A stretch of 64,000 bases of DNA from Verrucomicrobiota bacterium (lineage in GTDB: Bacteria > Verrucomicrobiota > Verrucomicrobiia > Verrucomicrobiales > Akkermansiaceae): NCBI GenBank assembly GCA_017301995.1, contig JAFLEH010000002.1, forward strand, positions 160,839 through 224,838, in the 5' to 3' direction. How positions within the stretch are numbered: the first letter of the stretch is position 1; the number at the start of each line of letters is the position of its first letter. Position numbers and translations under genes: made by a program. The notes below the pieces were generated by a model. It saw only the letters and a program-made list of their open reading frames with translations. It was not told the origin of the DNA and did no database searches. This document shows, one piece after another, positions 48,601-60,600 of this stretch.

Positions 48601-51600
48601 ACTCCGAGGTGGCTGGCGTGCTGCCGTTGTCGGTGGCGTTGATGCGGATGTTGTAGGTGTTCCGTGACTCGTAGTTCAGCAGGCTGCGAACCTTGAGTGC
48701 GTTCCCCACGATCATGAAGGCGCTGCTGTCCGCGTCCGTGCCGAGGCTGAAGGTGTGCGTCTGCCCCGCGTCCTGGTCCGAGGTGCTGAGCAGGCCGATG
48801 GTCGTGCCGGGCGCGCTGTTTTCCGCGATGGCCGCCGCGCTCAGCGAGATCGCGCCGGGCGAGTCATTGATGTCGGTGATGCTGACACTGAAGCTTTGCG
48901 CGGTCGCGAAGCGACCCAGACCGGACTCCGTGGCGGTGACGGTGACTTCATAGATGTTATTGCCATTGCCGTCCGCTGGCGCATCGAAATTCCGCGGACT
49001 GGTGAAAGACAGCACGCCTGTATTGCTATCGAGGTTGAAGAAGCCGGCGTCGTCACCGCTTTTGCTGAAGACAATCGGAGTGAGCGGGAATGAATCACCG
49101 GACGGAATGACCGTCGCGACATAGGTGTCGGCATCTTCCTCTTCCTTGCTGAGGGCGACATTGGCGGAGCCGGCATAGCTGGCGATGGAGAACGGTTGGT
49201 AGCCCAGCAGCGCCAGCGAGTGCTGGCCCGAGCTGCTGGCGGAAAGAATCGAGCGCACAGGCCCTTCGGCGAGCACGCTGGTGCCTGCGACGCGACTGAC
49301 TTCGACGGGGACCATCGTGTTGGTGGTCGAGTTGTTGCCCAACTGGCCGTTTTCGTTGCGACCCCAGGCCGCCACGGTACCGTCTGACAGCAGCGCGAGG
49401 CTGTGATCCTGACCGGCGGCCAGGGCGACGACGGTTTTGCCTTCCAGAGCACTGCCGCTGCCTGCGGGGACCGGTCGCAGCTCATTCCAGCCCGTGTCGC
49501 TGCCGTTTTGGCCGTAGGTGCCATCACCCCAGGCCGCCACCGTGCCCTCGGAGGTTAGAGCGAGACTGTGGTTTCTGCCCACCGCAATGGCGGTGATGGT
49601 CTTGCCGGCGAAAGCGGCTTCCTGAACATGCTGCGGCACGGTTTGTTTGTTTCCATATATCAAACCCCATTGCTTCAGAAATCCGCCGTTCGATCCGTCG
49701 GAAACCAGCGCGACGCTGTGGTTCTCACCGGCCGCGATGGCGGTGACGATCTTGCCACTGAGCGCGCTGCCGCTGGTGGTCACCATCACGGGAGATTTGA
49801 CATCGTCGGGATGTCCCGTGCCGGGAGCAGTTGGCGGTGTGAAGCTCCCATTGCCGATTTGACCCGAGTTGTTGCGACCCCAGGCCGCCACAGTGCCGTC
49901 CGAGCAGAGCGCGAGGTTGTGATACCAGCCCGCCGCGATCGCGACGACGGTTTTTCCGGACAAGGCACCGCCCACCTGCACCGGCAGGGTGCTTTGATTG
50001 AATGTGCCGTCGCCGAGCTGGCCATAGGTGTTGTCACCCCAGGCCGCCACGGTGCCGTCGGAGCACAGCGCGAGGCCGTGACGCCATCCCGCGGCCACTT
50101 GGACCACGAATTTCCCCTGCAGCGCCGTGCCATTGGTTTCCACCTTCGTCGGACGTAGCCCAGGTTGAACCAAACCAAGCTGTGCGCGTTCGTAATCTCC
50201 CCACCCGGCCACGGTGCCATCGGAGCAGAGCGCGAGGCTGAACTCCTCGCCCTGGGTGACCTGAATGATCGTCTTTCCAGCGAGAGCCCCCGCAGGCAGC
50301 ACGGCCCCGGGCACCTTGACATTTTGGTAGGAGTAATCATACAGAGGGGGGCCGTGGCGGTAATCCGCCAACTGGGCCTTGTTGTTACTGCCCCAGCCGG
50401 CGAGCGCCGTGTGACGCCAGAGCAGGACGAGGTCGTTGTTGCCCGTGCCGCCGTAATACCAGGCCACGAACGGATAGGTGACCCCGTTGAACACGAGATC
50501 CAACGCCGCGCCGTTGGTCACATTGGTGAATGAGCCGCTGATGGGGCCGACGCCCGTGTTGCGCAGCACGGTTAGATTGGTGCCGGGTGATGGAGCAAAG
50601 TTCAGCGTGAGATTGAGCGTGCTGCCGGGAATGATGGCGGCGTTGTCGAGCGAGCGCGGCACATCCGCTGCGGAATTGTAGGCAAAGACGATGCTGCCGG
50701 AGGCGGTGAAGAAGGTGCCGGTTTCGGTGTAAGTGGTGGTATTGGCGGTGCGGACAAAGCCGGCGAAGGCATACTCGGTCGCATCCGTCAGACCGGTGGC
50801 CGTCACGGTGAAGGAGCCGGTCTGGCCGCCCGTGGCGAATTTCGTCACCGCCACCCCGCTAACGCGCGGGTTGGCGTTTTCCGACCGCTTTGAAACCACC
50901 ACACCACGCTCGAGCACCAGCGCACCGCCATCCGAGGTGACATCTGCGCCGAGCACGGCCGAATTGATCGTCCTGGCACCCACGACCGGCGAGGTGATGA
51001 CCGGAAGCGGCACGCTCTGCGCGAAGGTTGCGTTGGAGGCGCATCCGGTGTTAGAAAGATCGCAGACATAAGCGGCCAGCAGGGGATTATCCCCCCGTGC
51101 GGCCGTCTCCGCGGGAAGCAGGCGGTCCTCAAAGGTGTAGTCGCCGAGTTGGCCTTCCGTGTTACGGCCCCACAGCACCACACTGCCATCCGTGCAGCGG
51201 ACGAAGCTGTGCGCGGCTCCTGCGGCGATCTCCACCACCGTCCTGCCGTAAAGTGCGCTGCCGCTGGCCGTGCTGACGGGTTCAGGTGTGGTTTTGTTGT
51301 CCGTGCTGCCATTGCCGAGCTGGCCGTTGAGTCCTTTGCCCCAGGCCGCTAGCGTGCCGTCGTCAAACAGAGCCAGCGTGTGATCGGCGCCCGCGACGAT
51401 GCTGGCGAGTGTCTTGCCGCTGAAGGCATTGCCCAAGCTAACAATCACCGGCACGCTGGAACTCGTGGTATTCCCGCGTCCGATCTGTCCCTGATCATTC
51501 GCTCCCCATGCCGCCAGAGTGCCGTCCGAGCAGAGGGCGAGGCTGTGAGACATGCCCGCCGCGATGGCGACCACCGTTTTGCCAAAAAGGATGCTGCCAG

Positions 51601-54600
51601 GTCCGGTGCTAACCGCGACTGGCATGCTGCGGCTCTGCGTCGTGCCGTCGCCGAGCTGACCGTCGCTGTTTTTACCCCACGCGACGAGTGTGCCATCGTA
51701 GCAGACCGCCAGCGTGTGATTGCCACCTGCCGCGATCATTTTCACCCGGCGTTCGTCGCCGCCGTAGAGGGCGCTTTGTGCCACATCGCGTTTCACTTCG
51801 ATGGGCATGTGAAGCAGCGTGTCATTGTCGATTGGCGCGCCCAGCGAGTTGTAGGTCGTGACAAAACCGCGGCCGAGTTCGCCATTCTCATTGTAGCCCC
51901 AGACCATGACGCGGCCCTCGGTCGTGAGCGCGACGCTGTGGTGGGCGCCTGCGGCGATGAAGGCGGTTTTTTTGCCGGCCAGACCGCTGCCTGCGCCGGT
52001 GGGAACCGGCACGGGCGTGGTGGTGGTGTTGCCACTCTGGGCAAAGTAGGCATTCACATCACTTTCGGTTTGCCACGCCGACACGATGCCATCGGCAGAC
52101 AGGGAGAGGTTGTGGTTCCTGCCACGGGCGAGCTGCACCACATTGCCGGTGGCGAGGCCGACGGGCAGCTTTTGGCCATCGCCCCAGCGCCATAGGCTCT
52201 TGTCACGCCAAACCAGCGCGAGGTCATTGCCATCACCGCCATAGTAGGAGACGGTGTAGTTGTAGCTTTTGCCTCCACGGCTCAGCGTGATCTCCGCGCC
52301 GTCCGGATAGATCCCAAATCGGCCCTCGATGGGCGAGGTGCCCGTGTTGCGAATCACCAGGATGTCCTCGCCCGCGATCGGGTCAAAGTCGAGCGTCGGG
52401 GTAAAGTGCGGCCCGACGGTGACGGCTGGCAGCGTCAGCGGCGGCTGGTTGTGGCCTGTTAGGTTCACCACCAGCGTGTCGATCTCCGTGCTGAAGGTGC
52501 CGACGCTGGAATAGGTGGTCACCGTCGCCGCCGGATTGTTAGGATGCGCGGTGATCAGATAACCGGCGAAGGAATAGGTGGTGCCGCTCTGCAAGCCCTC
52601 CGCGGTCACCGTGAAAGCACCGGCGGTGGTGCCTGCGGCGATGGTTTTGGTCACGCCGGTCTCACCGATGCTCGGTGTCGAATCGTCCGAGGTTTTGGAA
52701 ACGACCACGCCTCGTTCGAGAATGGTCGCGCCCGCATCCAGCACGGTGGCACCGAGGACCGCGTGGTCCGCGCGGGCGATTTGCACGATGGGGTCCGTCA
52801 CGGAAGGCGAAGCCGAAACGATCGCGGCGGAATGGCCCGCCGATCCGCCACTCGTCAGTTGGAGAATGGCTCCGCTGCTCAGCGGGCCGCTGGTGCTAAC
52901 GAGTGCGGGGGAAAGGCGTATGTTAGTCGTGCCATCGCCCACCTGACCTTCATCATTCAGGCCCCAGGCTAGCGCGGCATCATCATCCCGCAGGGCGATG
53001 CTGTGGAATTCGCCCGCCGCAAGACTCTTGATGGTCCGGCCATTCAGCACACCGGCAGTACTCACGGCCACGGGCAGGGATTGATCATCCGCCGTGCCAT
53101 CGCCTAACTGCCCGAAGGCATTGCCGCCCCAGGCAGCCACCGTGCCATCGGCGCACAGCGCGAGGCTGTGCTCGCCACCTGCGGCGAGAGATTGGATGGT
53201 TTTGCCTGCCAGGGCGCTGCTCGCCCCCCGGTTCACCAGCACCGGAACCAAGCGGTTCGTGCGCAAATTATCCCCCAACTGGCCCTTCGTGTTGTCGCCC
53301 CAGGCGACCAGCGTGCCGTCGCTGCAAAGCGCCAGCGCATGATTCTTTCCGGCGGCCATGGCGACGACCTTTTTGCCTGTCAACGCCCCGGAATCGATCA
53401 CCGACGCGCTGCCACCCAAGGTGAGCCAGGCAGGATCCCAAGAAATCAGGGCACCATCGGAGCACAGCGCCAGCGCCTGATCGCCACCCGCCGCCACGGC
53501 AATGATCCGGCGGCCTTGGAACGGCGCTTGATTGTTGTTGATGCTGATGCCGGACTCCTGGTTCGCACCCCAGAAGAACAAGGTTCCATCCTCGGTAAGC
53601 GCCATGTTGCGGGTATAACCGGCCGCGATGGCGACGATGCGATGCCCGTCCGTCAGGGTTAAGCTCGGCACCGGAGTGACGAGAACGGGCTGGGTGGTGA
53701 AGGCGGGTGGGTTGCCAGGTTGCGAATAGTAGAGCTGGTGTGCCGAATTATCGCCCCAAGCTGCTACCGAACCGTCAGAACAAAGCGCCAGTGTATGCCG
53801 GCCTCCACGAGCCACCTGCACGACGGTTTTGCCAAACAAAACGCCGCTTTGCCGCACGGCGGCGGGCAGCAGTTGGGACTGCTGGTTGCCGGTGCCGACT
53901 TGTCCATACGGATTGCCACCCCATGCGGCCAAAGCCGTGTCCCGCCACCGCAGCACGAGGTCGTTGCCGCCTTCGCCGCCGTAATACGAGACGATGTAGT
54001 GATAGTCGCGTCCGCCGAAGGTGAAATCCAGGTTCGCGCCGTGGGCGAGGTTGGTGAAGCGGCCTTCGATCGGCTGCAGGCCGCGATTGCGGATCAGCGT
54101 GATGTCCGCAGGCTTCAAAACAACCGTGCCGAGGGTCAGCGTGGCGGTGCTGCCCGCCGCAATCGATACGGATGGCGCATCGATGGTGTAGGCTGTAAAA
54201 TGATCGCTTTGCGTCCAGTTGGCGGAGATGTTGTCAAACTGGGTGAAGAAGCTCGCGGTCTCGGAATACGCGGCGCCATCGTCGGTGACGACATAGGCGG
54301 CGAAGGAGTAGCCGGTATGGGGCTGCAGATTGATGACACCGGTGGTGAAGGCGCCCGTGCCGCCACTGGCAGTTAGATCCAACACATTGGCCTCGCCCAG
54401 CGTGGGAGTGGCGTCATCGGTCGTTTTGGCCAGCACCAGGCCACGCGCCAAAACGGTCTTGCCGCCGTCGGAGAGCACCGTGCCGCCCAGAGTGGCCGTG
54501 GTGGGCGTGACAGCCGAAAACACCGGCAACGCGGCAACGGGGCTCGGTCCGCCAAGGACGCCCGAATGCAGCGAAGTCGAGCCGTGGGCGACGGAAGTGA

Positions 54601-57600
54601 TCGAGACGCCCGCCAGAGCGGTCGTGCGGCTGACTTCCAGCGGAATCGTGCTGGTGTTGGCTCGGCCCAGTTCACCGTAGGTGTTGTTTCCCCAAGAAAG
54701 CAGCTTTCCATCCAAACGCAGCGCCATGCTGTGGCCCTGGCCGGCCGAGATGGACGCCACGGTGTCGAGGCCGATGTCCACGGGGGAGTAGCTGGGTGTC
54801 GTGGTGCCGTTGCCGAGTTGGCCTTCGAGGTTCCGGCCCCAGGTGAGCACGCGATTGCCGAGTGCCAGCGCCATGCTGTGCTCACCGCCTGCGGAGATCG
54901 CCGTGTAGATGCCAGCGAGCGTGACTGGCTTGTGCTCAAGATTGTGATCCACTTCTCCGATGCCGAGCTGGCCCGCCGTGTGGTCACCCCATGCGAAAAG
55001 GGTGCCATCCGTGGCCAGCGCGAGGTTGTGATTCCGGCCCGCAGACACCGTCTTGATTTTTTTGCCGTTGAATGAGGATGCGGGAATCAGGTAGGCCGTG
55101 TTGAAGCCCGTCACATCGCTGCCCGCACCCAACTGACCGAGCGAATTGTCACCCCAGGTTGCCACCGAACCGTCGGCGCACACCACCATGCTGTGAGCGC
55201 GTCCCGCCGAGATGCCGGTCACTCTTTTGCCGAACAGACCGGTGCCGTTGACCACACTGACAGTCACCGGGCTGCTGCTGTCCGTGGTGCTGTCATTGCC
55301 CAACTGGCCGCCGGCATTGGCACCCCATGCTTTGAGTTGTCCATTGGCCAGCAGCGCCAGACTGTGATTCTCGCCCGCCGCGACCGCCACCACGCCTGAT
55401 ATGCCCGCAACAGTCACCGGAGTGCCGCGATCCGTCGTCGTGCCGTCGCCGAGTTGGCCCAGGTGATTTCTGCCCCAGGCCACCACTTGTCCATTAGATA
55501 GCAGGATCAGGCTGTGTTGCCCGCCGCGTGCCATCTGCACCGCCGTGGGTCGGCCTTCCGCGTCCGATTGATCGTAGGCGAGGACCGCTTCGCTCAAAAC
55601 AGCCGCGCCGGGGCCTGCCTGACCGTGGGAGTTGTTCCCCCAGCCAAAGGCGTCCGTGCCTTTCCACAGCAGCACCAGATCATTGCCATCGCCGCCGTAA
55701 TACCACGCCACATAGTCGTAGGTTTTCCCGCCGACGGTTAGGCTCACCGTGGAACCGTGCGCCACATTGCCGAAAGTGCCCGCGATGGGATTGAGGCCGG
55801 TGTTGTTGATGACCGTGAAGTTCCGCCCGGCCTCCGGCGTCCGGCTCAGGCTCAAATTGAGGCTGGCTCCGGATGCGATGCTCACCTCCGGCAGCGTCAA
55901 GGTCGTGAAATAATCGCCGGTGAAGCTGTGGCTCGACACCGCGGTGACAAAAGTGCCGTAGGGGCTGTAGCTCTCGCCCGCCGCATTCTCCGCCATCGCC
56001 ACACAGGCATAAACGGTGGCCGGTTGGAGGCCGGTGACCGCCGTCCAGAACTGCGGCGAGGGATAAAACACATTGGTTTGCGCGGGCAGATCGATCACGC
56101 CGATTTCGCCCTGCACGGGATCCGGATTCGTGGCCGCCAGCGAGACGAGGAAACGCTTGGCCGTGACCGCAAGTCCGCCGTCATCCGCGACGCGTGCCGC
56201 CAGTTCCGCGCCATTCGGGCTGGTGGTTTCCGCCGTGGGCGCAGCATCAAAACGAGGCTTGCCGGACGGGCTGGTGAAGGTGCCGAACTCCGAATAAACC
56301 GTGCCCGTGTTCGTAGTCACATAGCCCGCATACGAATAGCTCGTGTTCGCATCGAGATCGGTCCAAACCAGCGTGCCATTGGCTCCGGCGCTCGTTTTGA
56401 TCCTGACATTGAAGCCATCCACCTCATCCAGCAGCGGACGCGCATCCACCGAGGTCTTCGCCAGCACGATGCCGTGTTCCAGGATGTCGCTGCGGCCCGG
56501 CAGATCGAGACTGACCGTTAGAGAAACGCTGCCGTAGCTCAGAGGTGTCACCACCACCGGCCGGGCGAGCGCAGGCACGGCGCTGAGGATGGCCGAGTGC
56601 TGCGCAAAGGCTCCCTGCGCCAGTCCTGCGGCCCACGCGCCGTCCTGACGATTGAAAACACTGGGTTCCGGGGTCAACGGCCCCGCACCGGTGTTGAGAT
56701 AGACGGGCTGCGCTTTGTCCACCAGCGTGCCATCGCCCAACTGGCCGACATTGTTCGCTCCCCACGATGCGACTGTGCCATCGGAAAACCGCGCCTGGCT
56801 GAATCCGGCACCCGCGGCCACTTCGACGACCCTTTTGGGCTGACCTTGCGCCGTTGTATTGTTAGATAAGCTGCTCACCAGCGTCGGCGAGGCTCCGCCA
56901 CTGCCAAAACCCCATGTGACCACCTGCGCATCCTGTGTGAGCGCCACGACATGGTTGCGGCCTGCGGCGATGGATTTCACCCAGCGATCCCGCAGCGCAC
57001 TGCCGGTGCCACGGTTCACCGCGAGCGGGAGCGACTGGAGACCCGTCACCGCCGAGCCAAGCTGTCCGTTGGCACTGCTGCCCCAGGCCGCCACATTGCC
57101 ATCCGCGCACACCGCGAGGCTGAAACCGGCGCCTGCGGCCACCGCCGTCACTTTCCGGCCCGCGAGCGCACTGCCTGCGGTGGTGCGCACGGCCACCGGG
57201 AGCGATGAACTGCCGGTCGTCACATTGCGCGGCGGACCGTCTCCCAGGCCCAACTGGCCGGAACCATTGCTGCCCCAGCTCACCACGCTGCCATCGGAGC
57301 AAAGTGCCAGGCTGTGATTCTCACCCGCTGCGAGTGACAGCACCGTCTTGCCATTCAAAGCACTGCTTGTGCCGGTGGAAACCTGGGTGGCGTAGGTGCG
57401 GGCGGTCTGCGTGCCGTCTCCCAACTGACCATTCTCGTTAGCGCCCCATGCCCAGACCTTGTTGTCCGATGTCAGGGCCAGATTGTGCGTATAACCCGCC
57501 GCCACCGCTATGACATTTTCGAGCGGTGCATTCGCGCCCTTCATCACTTGCACCGGCACGCCACCGCTGCCTGCCGGATTGCCCAGCGGTCCGCTGCCCC

Positions 57601-60600
57601 AGGCGAAAAGTTTGCCATCGGAACACAGCGCGAGTGTGTGCGTCCCGCCGCGTGCGACCTGCACCACCGTCTTCGTCGCCAGTGCGCCGGTGAAGGTCAC
57701 CAGCGCCGGTTTGTTCACGCTGGCAGGCGTGGGGAAGCCCAGTTGCGCGCTCGCATTGCCACCCCACACCGCCGTCAGCAGTTGGCGCGGACGCAGCACC
57801 AGGTCATTGCCGTCGCCACCGTAATACCACGCGACAAACGGGAAGCTCTTGTTGTCGCGTTGCAAGGTCACTTCCTGGCCATTCAGCAGGCTGCCGTGCG
57901 GTGTGTTGTTAGCGAAACCGGGCGCACGATTTTCGATCACCACGAGGTCCGTCCCCGCTTGTGGCGGGTTTTGCAGCGCCAGCGACCACGGCGCCGGCCC
58001 GGTCGAACCCGCTGGGCTGTCCTGATAAATGGCTGCTTGGCCGGAGTTGGCGGCAAACAAGGTCGAGTTCATGACCGCCGGCCCGGTTTTAAAGGTCCGG
58101 TAGCCGGAGTAGTGCGTGCGGCCGTTGGCGGTCTTCGCATAGGCCGCGTAAGTATAGCCATCGCCCTCGACGAGCCCGGTGGCATCCAGCGGAAAGCCGA
58201 AAGGAATCGCCGGAATGCTCTGCGTGACCGCCAGCGTGGTCACATCGGCTCCTCCCACGGTCGGACGCGAGTTGAGGCTCGTTCTCGACAGGACCACGCC
58301 ATATTCCGTTAGGATAAGTCCTGCGGCAAAATCGACCTCGGCGGCCACCCGGGCCGTGGTGGTGCCGATGCGGATGTTCTCAGGGCTTTTGAAGATCACA
58401 TTCGGCGCGAGCACCAAAGCGGAACGATGCGCCGTGCAGCCGGCGGACAGTTTGGAGACGATGCCATTGCCCAGCACATCATTGGCACTGTTCGCCACAA
58501 GGACGGGCGTCGCGCGGTCGGTCGTGCTGCCATCACCGAGCTGGTTCACATCATTTCGACCCCAAGCGGCCACCGTGCCATCGGAGCACAGCGCCAGGCT
58601 GTGTTCCGCGCCTGCCGCCACACTCTGCACCGTCTTGCCGCCGAGTGTTTCTGAGGTGGAAACCAGTCGCGGTACCGTGCTGTTGCCGCCGCTGCTGCCG
58701 AGCTGGCCTTTCGCATTGTCACCCCAAGCCACTGCTTTGCCGTCGGCACGGATACCGACCGTGTGGGCGATGCCGGCCGCTACCGAAACCAGTCGCGTGC
58801 TCCAACCGCTCACCGCGCTGCCATCCTGGGTCGAGACCGCCACCGGTCGTGAACGGTCCGTGGTGGACGCATCTCCGAGCTGTCCTTTCTCGTTCGCCCC
58901 CCAGGCCGCGGCCGTGCCATCGGAGCAAAGCGCGACGCTGTGATAGGCTCCCGCGCAAACGCTCACGACGACCTTGTCCGTGAGCGCGCTGCCCGCAGCG
59001 GTGTCCACCGCCACCGGACTTAGGCTGGAGCTGGTTGTGCCGTCACCCAACTGGCCTTTCGAGTTGTCGCCCCAGGAGAAGACCGTGCCGTCCGCGCAGA
59101 GAGCAAGGAAATGGTACCCGCCTGCCGCCAGTGACACCACCGTCTTGCCATCCAGCGCGCTGCCTGCGCCATTGATCACCGTCGGTGCCCAGTCGTTCGA
59201 GGTTCCGCCCCAAGTTACCACGGTGCCATCGAGGCAAAGCGCGGCGTTTTGTGTGGCAGATGCCGCGACCGCCACCACCACCCTGCCGCCGAGCACGCTG
59301 CCGCCATCGCGCAGCACATCCACCGGTACGCCGACCTCTGCCGCTTGTCCGAGATTCGTGGGATTGCCCAGTTGACCGTGGAAATTTGATCCCCACGCGG
59401 CGATGGTGCCATCCGCACACAGCGCCAGCGTGTGATGTTCGCCGCGTGCCACCTGGATCACCGTGCGGCCCTGGAGCACGCCCAGGTTCTCCAGTCCGAA
59501 TGGCAGCGTAGTCGGAGACGGATCGCCGTTTTCTAACATCAAGCCATCATTGGCGCCCCATGTCACCGCGGAGGTGCCGTACCATTGCAGCACGAAATCC
59601 TTGCCGCTGTCCCCGCCACGATACGACGCCACATAGCGATAGATTCTGCCGCCGAAGGACATCGTCACGATGTCACCATGCAGCACATTGGCGAAGGTGC
59701 CCTGGATCAGGCTCGCCCCGTTGTTGCGGATCACGGTTAGATCCCTGCCCACCGCCGGTGCGGCCGTTATGGAGAGGCTCAGGACCGCTCCGGGCGTAAT
59801 GACCGCATCCGTGTCCATCACCGTCGCGGGAATTTCACCCGAATCAAAATCTCCCTGGCTCCAGGTGACATTCATGCTAGGAATCTGCGTGCTGAAAACG
59901 CGGATCTTGTCGGTGTAGGTCACGCCATTGACATTCCGCGCGTAGGCCCGATAAACATAGGTTGTGCCGCGTTTCAGATTCACCGCCTTGATGGTGAAGA
60001 CGCCCGGATAGGGCAGATCGGGCTCCACGCCGCCGGGGATGTCCACATGGTAACTCACCACTCCCGACTGGCCGATTTCCAAAGGCACCTCCAGTGGCGG
60101 CGCTTCATCGGTGAACTCGTTGGCCGTGCCGTCGGATCCGCGTTTCAGCGGGCGCATCGTCTTCAGTTCCGCCACCACCACCCCGCGGCGGGTGATATTG
60201 GATCGGCCGTTGAAGGTGATGTTGCCGCCGAGGGTGGCTTCCGTGGTCTTCACCGCCGTGTGGGTGGGCGCGGAGATGTCCGGCAGGCGGGAGGTTAGGA
60301 ATGTCCCGGCCGGCAAAGTGATGCTGTCCCGTGCCGTGGTGCCGGTCTCATAGGGCACAAAGGTGGTCGTGGGCGTGGTGAACACCGTGCCGAAGTCATG
60401 GATGTTGCCATTCGGCATCGCGGCGTTCCGGGCATACACCGTGTAGGAATACCAGGTGTTCAGGCTCAGGTCGGTCGCCTGGGTCGAAAAAGTTCCCGTG
60501 GTGAGCGCGGAGGGATTGGTGCTGGAGGAATCATGATTGTCGGGATCATCCAGCCGCGGATCGGCATTTTCCGCCGTTTTCGCCCACACCATGCCGCGTT